From NCBI GenBank assembly GCA_030428695.1, contig JAUIEM010000381.1, positions 1-9,762 on the forward strand: a stretch of DNA of 9,762 nt, written 5' to 3'. This DNA is from a bacterium. Lineage in GTDB: Bacteria > Planctomycetota > J058 > JAJDCP01. Below the pieces are notes generated by a model. It searched no databases and was not told where the DNA came from. It was given only the letters and a program-made list of their open reading frames with translations. Positions 1-6,669 of the stretch are shown piece by piece. Each line of letters opens with the position of its first letter. The stretch's first letter is position 1. The position numbers and the translations under genes were made by a program.

Positions 1-47
1 CCGCCGGGCTGGGCGCCGCCGCCGGGCTGGGCGCCGCCCCCGGGCTG
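1..47 (-). repeat. 18-bp tandem repeat coding for GGGAQP units
   Basis: Positions 1-18 and 19-36 are identical 18-mers, and 37-47 is a degenerate partial third copy. The repeat length is a multiple of three, so copy-number change keeps the lipoprotein frame. The array continues past the left edge, so its full length is unknown. Confidence 0.8.
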
Positions 48-167
48 CGTATTGCCCGTGGCTCCGTTGGACGAGCTCGAGCCGCCGCCACCGCAGCCGT
101 ATACGCCGAGCACGACGCAGACCAGCAGCCACCCCCAGTTCCTGGGCGGAACACGCACCTTTTTCAT
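1..167 (-). CDS. Putative lipoprotein with GGGAQP repeats (N-terminal part)
   Basis: This is a minus-strand gene whose 3' part lies beyond the left edge; 55 codons are visible. The start ATG (complement of 165-167) is preceded by a purine-rich ribosome site, AGGGAGAG (complement of 172-179). The N-terminus has a basic stretch (residues 2-9, MKKVRVPPR), a hydrophobic core of about residues 11-24 and a lipobox-like V-Y-G-C with Cys25. A lipid-anchored envelope protein is therefore the natural reading. After the Cys come a Gly/Ser linker and an in-frame six-residue repeat, GGGAQP, running out of the window. Such low-complexity linkers usually join the lipid anchor to a folded domain that cannot be seen here. 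Tyr at the -2 lipobox position is unusual, so the lipoprotein call is likely rather than certain. It diverges from the gene at 326. Function unknown. Confidence 0.72.
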   Translation of the reverse strand, partial: MKKVRVPPRNWGWLLVCVVLGVYGCGGGGSSSSNGATGNTQPGGGAQPGGGAQPG

Positions 168-212
168 CAGACTCTCCCTGCTCGTGGTATGACGCCACAG
201 TGTTGCCGGTGA

Positions 213-254
213 GGCCGGTTTTTGGTGCATCGTTCTGCGAAAAAGTGACCGGCC
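213..254. repeat. Inverted repeat with A/T runs between divergent genes
   Basis: GGCCGG followed by TTTTT (213-223) faces AAAAA-gtga-CCGGCC (240-254). The GC arms match perfectly and the T and A runs are also complementary, apart from a 4-nt insert. It stands out as an A/T-rich island in GC-rich sequence between the lipoprotein and the MBL gene. It could be an operator or a weak hairpin; neither is shown. Confidence 0.45.
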
Positions 255-266
255 AGTCAAGCCGGG

Positions 267-290
267 CGACGAGCTTGACAGAGCTCGACG
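267..290. promoter_or_regulatory. Imperfect palindrome over the -35 box, possible operator
   Basis: CGACGAGCT (267-275) and AGCTCGACG (282-290) form 9-nt inverted arms with one mismatch and a 6-nt spacer. The centre lies over TTGACA. This is the size and placement expected of a dimeric repressor site, but GAGCTCGA-like strings are common in this genome, so chance is possible. Confidence 0.3.
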
Positions 291-303
291 CCCGCCGTTG
301 GAT
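275..303 (+). promoter_or_regulatory. Candidate sigma-70-type promoter of the MBL-SDR-FAD operon
   Basis: A perfect -35 hexamer, TTGACA (275-280), is followed after exactly 17 nt by TTGGAT (298-303), which matches 3 of 6 consensus -10 positions. The transcript would start near 310, giving a leader of about 16 nt that still contains the ribosome site at 314-322. The weak -10 box limits confidence. Confidence 0.42.
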
Positions 304-313
304 GGATTCGTAT

Positions 314-322
314 GGAGGAGGG
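314..322 (+). promoter_or_regulatory. Ribosome binding site fixing the MBL start
   Basis: GGAGGAGGG lies 7 nt (counted from its first GGAGG) upstream of ATG 326. It selects this start over an in-frame GTG at 200, which would add 42 residues of unconvincing sequence and would run through the candidate promoter. Confidence 0.8.
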
Positions 323-325
323 ATC

Positions 326-1414
326 ATGCAGACGCTCGACCACTTCGTCGGCGCCCGGCGCGCCGCTTCACCCCAGCGACGCCTGGCGGAGGTCCGGGAG
401 CGGGCCCGGGCCTTCCGGGCCGACCTGCTCGGCGGCGGTACGGTCCGCTACTACCGCTCCTTTCCGCTCGTGCGCGTGCCCTACCCGGCGCGCTACGGCT
501 TCCTCAACGCCTCCGGCTACGGCCTGCTGGACAAGTTGCGGACGCCGAGCCCGCTGCTGCACATCGTCAACAAGATGTTCATCGTGCAGTTCGATACCTC
601 CGCAGGTGTCAAGACCCTGCTGATCTCGCCCAGCGACGTCGACGCGAACCGCGCGACGCCCTTCTTCACCCGTCTCTCCGCGGGCCTCGGGCCGGCGCGT
701 AGCCTGGCCGAGAGCTTCCTCGCGCCGCGCCTGGGCAGCGTCGCGGGAGCCCTGGTCGAAGCCGGGCTGAGCCCCGAGGACGTCGACTACATCGCGTACG
801 ATCACCTGCACACGCAGGACATCCGTCGCTGGTTGGGCAGCGCGGAGGCGCCGGGCTTCTTCCCGCACGCCAAGCTGCTCGTCACCCGCCAGGAGTGGGT
901 GTCGGCGAGCGCTCCGTTGCCGCCCCAGGCCGACTGGTACTGCCCCGGCGGAACCGTCGGCGTGCCCGAGGAGCGCGTCGTCTTCTTCGAGCAGGACACG
1001 CTGCTCGGCCAGGGGATGGCGCTGATGCGCACGCCGGGCCACACCGAGGGCAACCACTCCTTCGTCGTCGCGACGCCGGAGGGGCTGTTCGTCACCTCCG
1101 AGAACGGCATCGGGCCCGACTCCTACGCGCCGCTCGCCTCGTCGGTGCCGGGGCTGCGCGCCTACGCGCTCGACACGGGCATGGAGGTCATCCTGAACGG
1201 GAACACCCTCGAGGGCGGACTGGACCAGTACATCTCGATGGTGCAGGAGAAGGAGGTCGCGGGGCCGTCGGCCCGCAACCCGGACTTCCCGAACCTCGCC
1301 TGTTCCTCGGAGCTGGCTTCCTACTGGGGCTTCCCCGGCATCCACCCGAGCTTCAGCGTCGGCGAGCTCCACTTCGGGACACCGGTCTCCCGCGTCCGGC
1401 AGGAGGTCGCGTGA
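326..1414 (+). CDS. Metallo-beta-lactamase-fold protein with altered metal site
   Basis: The 362-residue product has the order of metallo-beta-lactamase (MBL) superfamily motifs: a HxH motif in HLHTQD (residues 160-165), then TPGHTEGNHS (236-245) with the third histidine His239, then TSEN (257-260) where the bridging aspartate normally sits. The canonical motif is HxHxDH; here the D-H pair reads Gln164-Asp165. The usual late histidine of the family appears to be replaced in the VILNGN segment (around 288-293). Site-1 ligands (His160, His162, His239) are kept, while most site-2 ligands are changed. A mononuclear or non-hydrolytic protein is therefore possible. No signal peptide is seen, so it should be cytoplasmic. 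It is the first gene of a tight unit with an SDR (4-nt overlap) and an AGPS-like FAD enzyme. Its substrate is unknown; a lipid-related hydrolase or lactonase role is inference from context only. Confidence 0.82.
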   Translation: MQTLDHFVGARRAASPQRRLAEVRERARAFRADLLGGGTVRYYRSFPLVRVPYPARYGFLNASGYGLLDKLRTPSPLLHIVNKMFIVQFDTSAGVKTLLISPSDVDANRATPFFTRLSAGLGPARSLAESFLAPRLGSVAGALVEAGLSPEDVDYIAYDHLHTQDIRRWLGSAEAPGFFPHAKLLVTRQEWVSASAPLPPQADWYCPGGTVGVPEERVVFFEQDTLLGQGMALMRTPGHTEGNHSFVVATPEGLFVTSENGIGPDSYAPLASSVPGLRAYALDTGMEVILNGNTLEGGLDQYISMVQEKEVAGPSARNPDFPNLACSSELASYWGFPGIHPSFSVGELHFGTPVSRVRQEVA

Positions 1415-2256
1415 AGCTCTCGCACGTGGCGGACAAGGTGGTCCTCGTCACCGGCAGCGCGAGCGGTATCGGGCTCCGGGTCAGCGAGCTGCTCGCGACG
1501 CACGGCGCGCATCTGCTCGCGACGGATCGGGCGGAGGAGGAGCTGCGGAAGCAGGCCGCGCGGCTGGGCTGGAGCGCGCCCGGGGTGCGCCTGCGCACCC
1601 TGGACGTGCGCGATCCCGCGGCCTGGGAGGCGGCGGTCGGCGCTGCCGTGGAGACCTGGGGCCGGCTCGACGCGGTGCTCTGCATCGCCGGGGTGCTCAA
1701 GCCGGGCTTCACCCACGAAGTCAGCGCCGCCGACGTCGACCTTCACATCGACGTCAACACCAAGGGCGTGATCCACGGGACCCGCATCGCCGCCCGGCAG
1801 ATGGCGCGGCAGGGCAGCGGACACATCGTCAACATCGCCTCCCTGGCGGGCCTCGCCCCGGTACCCGGGCTCAGCCTCTACAGCGCGTCGAAGTTCGCGG
1901 TGCGGGGCTTCAGCCTGGCGGCGGCCGAAGAGCTGCGACCGCTCGGCATCACGGTCAGCGTCATCTGTCCGGATGCGGTGCAGACGCCGATGCTCGACCT
2001 CCAGGTCGACTATCCCGAGGCCGACATCACCTTCTCCGGTACGCGGCCGCTGTCGGTCGACAAGGTCGCGCGCATGATCGTCGGCAACGTGCTGCGGAAC
2101 CGGCCCCTCGAGGCCACCCTGCCACTCAGTCGGGGCTTGATCGCGCGGCTGGTCGGCGTGGTGCCGGACCTCGGCCGGACGCTGATTCCCTTCCTCAGCC
2201 AGCGCGGCCACCGTGAGCGCGAGGCGCGGCTGCGCGCGCGGAAGAGCGACAGTTGA
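1411..2256 (+). CDS. Short-chain dehydrogenase/reductase (SDR)
   Basis: This 281-residue protein is a classical SDR, a Rossmann-fold NAD(P)-dependent oxidoreductase. Visible signatures are TGSASGIG (14-21) for dinucleotide binding, Asp39 at the end of strand 2 (suggesting NAD(H) preference), CIAG (91-94) in the NNAG position, Asn116, Ser144 in NIAS, and Tyr157-x3-Lys161 in YSASK. The catalytic Asn-Ser-Tyr-Lys tetrad is complete. The C-terminal 50 residues are hydrophobic then strongly basic, hinting at peripheral membrane contact. The GTG start overlaps the MBL stop as GTGA, with AGGAGG at 1401-1406, implying translational coupling. Because the next gene looks like an alkyl-DHAP synthase, reduction of alkyl- or acyl-DHAP to the glycerol-3-phosphate form is an attractive inferred role. 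Many SDRs cannot be assigned a substrate from sequence. Confidence 0.93.
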   Translation: MKLSHVADKVVLVTGSASGIGLRVSELLATHGAHLLATDRAEEELRKQAARLGWSAPGVRLRTLDVRDPAAWEAAVGAAVETWGRLDAVLCIAGVLKPGFTHEVSAADVDLHIDVNTKGVIHGTRIAARQMARQGSGHIVNIASLAGLAPVPGLSLYSASKFAVRGFSLAAAEELRPLGITVSVICPDAVQTPMLDLQVDYPEADITFSGTRPLSVDKVARMIVGNVLRNRPLEATLPLSRGLIARLVGVVPDLGRTLIPFLSQRGHREREARLRARKSDS

Positions 2257-2263
2257 AGCGGAG

Positions 2264-2273
2264 AGGAGGAGGG
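2264..2273 (+). promoter_or_regulatory. Ribosome binding site fixing a GTG start
   Basis: AGGAGGAGGG sits 5 nt upstream of GTG 2279 (6 nt from its last GGAGG). This supports that start over an in-frame upstream ATG at 2213, which would overlap the SDR gene by 44 nt and lacks a comparable site. Confidence 0.75.
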
Positions 2274-2278
2274 CAGCC

Positions 2279-3880
2279 GTGACCGCACGCAACTTCTGGG
2301 GCTGGGGGGCCGCCGCGCGTCTGCCCTCCGCCGATCTCAGCCTGATGCTCGCGGGTGCCCTGGGGGCGCGCCTGGGGGAGAGCCGCGAGCTCGTCGTGGC
2401 CGAGCCTCCGGACCTGGCCGCCATCGAGCTCGAGGCGCCGCGTGTCGCCTTGCCCGCGACGCTCGCCGATGTCGTCAGCGAGGACCGCGAAGAGCGCGTG
2501 CGCCACACCTATGGCCGCGCCTACCCCGACATCCTGCGGGGCTTCCGCGGCGACTTCCGCGTCGCGCCGGATTTCGTCGCGCGACCCCGGAACGAGCAGG
2601 ATCTCGAGCGCATCTTCGCCTGGGCCGAGGGGGCGCGCGTCGCGGTGATCCCCTTCGGCGGGGGAACCAGCGTCGTCGGAGGCGTCGAGCCGCGCCTCGG
2701 GCCGCGCCATCGGGCCGCGCTCAGCCTCGACCTCGGGGCGTTCGGGCAGGTGCTCGAGCTCGACCCCGAGGCGCGGCTGGCGCGGGTCCAGGCCGGCGTG
2801 CTCGGACCGTCCCTCGAGCGGCAGCTCGCGCCCTCGGGCCTGACGTTGCGCCACTACCCGCAGTCGTTCGAGTTCTCGACCGTCGGCGGCTGGATCGCGA
2901 CCCGCTCCGGCGGCCACTACGCGACCGGCCCGACCCACATCGACGAGTTCGTCGCGGGCCTGCGCACGGTCACGCCCCGCGGCGTGCTCGAGAGTCGATG
3001 CCTGCCCGCCTCGGGGGCCGGGCCCTCGCCGGATCGGCTGATGCTCGGCTCGGAGGGGCGTCTCGGCGTGATCACCGAGGCCTGGCTGCGCCTGACCGCG
3101 CTGCCGCGCTACCGGTCGAAGGTCAGCGTCGGCTTCGAGGCCTTCGAGGCGGCGGTCGACGCCTGCCGCGCGCTGGTGCAGTCGGGGCTGCGGCCGGCCA
3201 ACGCGCGCCTGCTCTCGGCCGAGGAGGCACAGCTCTTCGGGGTCGACGGCGGCGCCCGCGGCCAGATCCTGCTGCTCGGCTTCGAGTCCCCGCGTTTTCC
3301 CCAGGACGGCCTGCTCGGCCAGGCCCTCGAGCTGCTGGCCGACCACGGGGGGCGAGCCCTCGGTCCCGCCCGGCACTCGGGCGCAGAGCAGCAGGCCGAT
3401 CTGCCGTCGCAGAGCTGGAAGAGCGCCTTCTTCGAGGCCCCCTACCTGCAGACCGGGCTGGTGCGGGTCGGGCTGCTCGCCGACACCTTCGAGACCTGCT
3501 GCCGCTGGGGAGACTTCCCGGCCCTGCACGCGCGGATCGAGCGCGACGTCACGGCGGCCCTGCGCGAGACCGGGGGCGCGGGCCTGCTCAGCTGCCGCTT
3601 CACCCACATCTACCCGGATGGTCCCGCTCCCTATTACACGTTCATCACCTACGCGGCGCCGGGGCAGGAGCTCGAGCAGTGGCGGCACATCAAGCGCGCC
3701 GCGGGCGACGCGCTGCTGGCCGGCGGAGCGACGATCACCCACCACCACGCGGTCGGACGCATCCACATGCCCTGGTACGTGCGGCAACGCCCGGGCCTGT
3801 TCGGTCGCATGCTCGCGGCGGCGCGGCGCGAGGTCGATCCACACGGCATCCTGAATCCCGGGGTGCTTTTCAACAGCTGA
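2279..3880 (+). CDS. FAD-binding oxidase of the alkyl-DHAP synthase (AGPS) type
   Basis: The 533-residue protein belongs to the vanillyl-alcohol-oxidase/PCMH FAD family and carries the marks of alkylglycerone-phosphate synthase. An aromatic FWGWG lies at 6-10, and a YGRAYPDILRG segment at 78-88. The FAD pyrophosphate loop is PFGGGTSVVGG (125-135), followed by HYPQSFEFSTVGGWIATRSGG-type sequence at 192-212. FTHIYPDGPAPYYTF (441-455) contains the tyrosine region used in catalysis by AGPS. HHH at 488-490 is followed by IHMPW, and DPHGILNPG ends the protein (520-528). AGPS exchanges the acyl chain of acyl-DHAP for a fatty alcohol, forming the ether bond of ether lipids. No signal or membrane segment is seen. 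It is the last gene of the operon, after a 22-nt gap, and converges on the DUF4328 gene. Bacterial relatives include proteins of untested substrate, so the exact reaction is probable, not proven. Confidence 0.88.
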   Translation: MTARNFWGWGAAARLPSADLSLMLAGALGARLGESRELVVAEPPDLAAIELEAPRVALPATLADVVSEDREERVRHTYGRAYPDILRGFRGDFRVAPDFVARPRNEQDLERIFAWAEGARVAVIPFGGGTSVVGGVEPRLGPRHRAALSLDLGAFGQVLELDPEARLARVQAGVLGPSLERQLAPSGLTLRHYPQSFEFSTVGGWIATRSGGHYATGPTHIDEFVAGLRTVTPRGVLESRCLPASGAGPSPDRLMLGSEGRLGVITEAWLRLTALPRYRSKVSVGFEAFEAAVDACRALVQSGLRPANARLLSAEEAQLFGVDGGARGQILLLGFESPRFPQDGLLGQALELLADHGGRALGPARHSGAEQQADLPSQSWKSAFFEAPYLQTGLVRVGLLADTFETCCRWGDFPALHARIERDVTAALRETGGAGLLSCRFTHIYPDGPAPYYTFITYAAPGQELEQWRHIKRAAGDALLAGGATITHHHAVGRIHMPWYVRQRPGLFGRMLAAARREVDPHGILNPGVLFNS

Positions 3881-4658
3881 TCGACATCAGGGGCTTGAGC
3901 GGGATGGTGTCGCGGCACTCCGGGCACTTCCCCGTCTGGCCGGCGAGGCCCGGCCTGACCTTGAGCACGGCCCCGCACAGGCAGGAGACCGAGAAGGGGG
4001 CGCGGGGCGCGACCGAGCGCGCCGGGCGCTGCGGGGCGAGGCCGAGGGCCGCGCACTTGGCCTCCTGGCGCACGAAGATCGTGTGGGCGACCGCGGTCAA
4101 CAGGCACGCAGCGATGATGGCGCAGGCCAGCGCGACGCAGCCGACCACACCGGCGAGGCCCGGAGCGAAGACGCGGGCCAGGGCACACGCGGCGGCCGCG
4201 AGCAGACAGGCGCCCCAGCTCGACCACCAGCCGAGCAGGAGCCGCGGCGCGCGCGGGCGCAGCGCGGGCTGGCAGGCGGCGCGCGGGTCGCTCTCTGCCC
4301 ACAGGGTGCGCAAGCCGGCGAACGGCATGTAGAGGTTGGCGAGGGGGACGAAGAACCAGAGCAGGCTCGGCAGCGGCGGCGGCGCGGATGTCAGGCACAG
4401 GGCGCGCAGGTTCAGCCGCGCGCGCGACAGCCACAGGCAGAACGCGAGGACGACGCCGCCGCTGACCACCGCGAGCAGGGGGTCGAAGACCGTCCCCTGG
4501 AGGATGCTGCACAGCGCGTCCGCGTGCCCGCTGTCGCTGCAGGACAGCCGGTGCCCGAGGGAGGTGCCCGCGACGAGCGCGAACAGCCCCAGCGACACGC
4601 GCAGCAGGCCGGTGCCCGCCGGTCTGTAGGAGGTGGTTTCCACCACGGACTCCGTCAT
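3870..4658 (-). CDS. DUF4328 membrane protein with C-terminal zinc ribbon
   Basis: The 262-residue product has about four membrane segments (roughly 17-35, 58-77, 140-162, 166-192), with a further hydrophobic stretch near 97-118. It matches DUF4328 features: W-x-x-R-A-x-x-N-L-R-A-L (76-87), WFFVPLANLYMPF (101-113), LWAESDP (119-125) and a terminal RQEAK. Residues 226-248 form a four-Cys knuckle pair, C-x-C and CPEC, separated by 16 residues and resembling small bacterial zinc ribbons. Most DUF4328 proteins I know of lack this in such a C-terminal position. The function of the family is unknown. Its 3' end overlaps the AGPS-like gene by 11 nt. The ATG has no good ribosome site; a GGAG (complement of 4650-4653) would instead suit a GTG start at 4643, six codons' worth of sequence shorter by five residues. 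Confidence 0.82.
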   Translation of the reverse strand: MTESVVETTSYRPAGTGLLRVSLGLFALVAGTSLGHRLSCSDSGHADALCSILQGTVFDPLLAVVSGGVVLAFCLWLSRARLNLRALCLTSAPPPLPSLLWFFVPLANLYMPFAGLRTLWAESDPRAACQPALRPRAPRLLLGWWSSWGACLLAAAACALARVFAPGLAGVVGCVALACAIIAACLLTAVAHTIFVRQEAKCAALGLAPQRPARSVAPRAPFSVSCLCGAVLKVRPGLAGQTGKCPECRDTIPLKPLMSISC

Positions 4659-4675
4659 TCGCCGTAACGCGATGC

Positions 4676-4704
4676 ATCAGAACGGATGCCCTCGCCGAGA
4701 TCAA
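4676..4704 (-). promoter_or_regulatory. Candidate promoter of the DUF4328 gene
   Basis: On the minus strand TTGATC (4704-4699) and TCTGAT (4681-4676) are separated by exactly 17 nt, each matching 4 of 6 consensus bases. Transcription would begin around 4669, leaving a very short leader, in keeping with the weak ribosome site of this gene. Confidence 0.35.
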
Positions 4705-4813
4705 GGAAAACCTGCAGACCTTGGCAGGGAAGCGTCGCGTCGTCCCGTCGCCCGCGAATTCTGCAGGGCGTCACGTGGGAAGTGCCGGAACCACGCGCGC
4801 GGCTGGATTCCTC

Positions 4814-4842
4814 TTGCGGGTCTTGACGCGCCGCGCTATGCT
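4814..4842 (+). promoter_or_regulatory. aceB: Candidate promoter of malate synthase
   Basis: TTGCGG (4814-4819) and TATGCT (4837-4842) are separated by 17 nt. The -10 is the best such box in the intergenic region; the -35 matches mainly at TTG. A start near 4849 gives a leader of about 54 nt. A second TTGAC at 4823-4828 is wrongly spaced for this -10. Confidence 0.42.
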
Positions 4843-4867
4843 GCGCGCAGACCTGCGTGCGGCGCGT
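4826..4867. repeat. 9-bp perfect inverted repeat around the malate synthase -10 box
   Basis: ACGCGCCGC (4826-4834) is exactly complementary to GCGGCGCGT (4859-4867). The 24-nt interval contains the TATGCT box and a 10-bp self-complementary CTGCGCGCAG (4841-4850) at the expected transcription start. This nested symmetry is a plausible operator for a repressor of malate synthase; GC-rich chance pairing cannot be excluded. Confidence 0.42.
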
Positions 4868-4890
4868 AAATGCGCTGCGTCACCAGCCGT

Positions 4891-4895
4891 GGAGG
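4891..4895 (+). promoter_or_regulatory. aceB: Ribosome binding site fixing the malate synthase start
   Basis: GGAGG lies 7 nt before ATG 4903. It decides against an in-frame ATG at 4870, which has no ribosome site and would add 11 residues. Confidence 0.8.
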
Positions 4896-4902
4896 CCGCC
4901 GG

Positions 4903-6491
<1,589 letters not shown>

Positions 6492-6492
<1 letters not shown>

Positions 6493-6535
6493 CACACCCC
6501 CCCGGCCCCCGCTCGGGGGTCACACACCCCACCGG
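6492..6535 (+). repeat. 14-bp direct repeat just after malate synthase
   Basis: ACACACCCCCCCGG (6492-6505) and ACACACCCCACCGG (6522-6535) match at 13 of 14 positions, exactly 30 bp apart. Between them is a small hairpin, CCCCC-gctc-GGGGG (6506-6519). A third hairpin, TCCTC-cgc-GAGGA, follows at 6536-6548. Role unknown; it may help 3'-end formation or stability of the malate synthase mRNA. Confidence 0.5.
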
Positions 6536-6565
6536 TCCTCCGCGAGGAGTACCTGCCCCTCCCAT

Positions 6566-6600
6566 CCCCCTCCGGACCCGTCCGGAGGGGGCTTCTCTTT
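6566..6600 (+). terminator. Intrinsic terminator of malate synthase
   Basis: A perfect 11-bp GC-rich stem (CCCCCTCCGGA, 6566-6576, with TCCGGAGGGGG, 6581-6591) encloses the 4-nt loop CCCG and is followed by the T-rich tract TTCTCTTT (6593-6600). It separates malate synthase from the kinase gene, which has its own -10-like box downstream. Confidence 0.85.
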
Positions 6601-6632
6601 GGCGTCGTCGTGCGATCGCCGTCCGGGCACGC

Positions 6633-6638
6633 TATAGT
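6633..6638 (+). promoter_or_regulatory. Candidate -10 box of the REC-kinase operon
   Basis: TATAGT differs from the consensus -10 at one base and lies right after the terminator, 31 nt before the ATG at 6670. No good -35 is seen at 16-18 nt, so an activator-dependent or extended promoter is possible. Confidence 0.4.
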
Positions 6639-6669
6639 AGGGATTCCAGATGGGGGGAAGGTGGGCTCG

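Noticed and set aside
200..325. N-terminal extension of the MBL gene from GTG 200
   Set aside because: It crosses the candidate promoter and inverted repeats and lacks a ribosome site, whereas ATG 326 has GGAGGAGGG.
368..1372. 334-codon minus-strand open frame opposite the MBL gene
   Set aside because: Arg/Ala/Gly/Val-rich composition with no motif; the plus strand has clear MBL motifs and a ribosome site. It is a GC-rich shadow.
2195..3844. 549-codon minus-strand open frame opposite the FAD enzyme
   Set aside because: No recognisable domain, Arg/Glu/Ala-rich shadow; the plus strand carries AGPS motifs throughout.
3938..3955. GGCCGG-6 nt-CCGGCC hairpin after the AGPS-like gene as a terminator
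   Set aside because: No T-tract follows on either strand and it lies inside the DUF4328 coding sequence (zinc ribbon), so it is probably incidental.
4083..4667. 194-codon plus-strand frame opposite the DUF4328 gene
   Set aside because: Gln/Arg/Ala-rich low-complexity product typical of antisense frames; the minus strand has membrane segments and DUF4328 motifs.
4823..4828. TTGACG as the -35 box of malate synthase
   Set aside because: Only 8 nt from TATGCT and no A/T-rich hexamer 16-18 nt downstream; TTGCGG at 4814 is correctly spaced instead.
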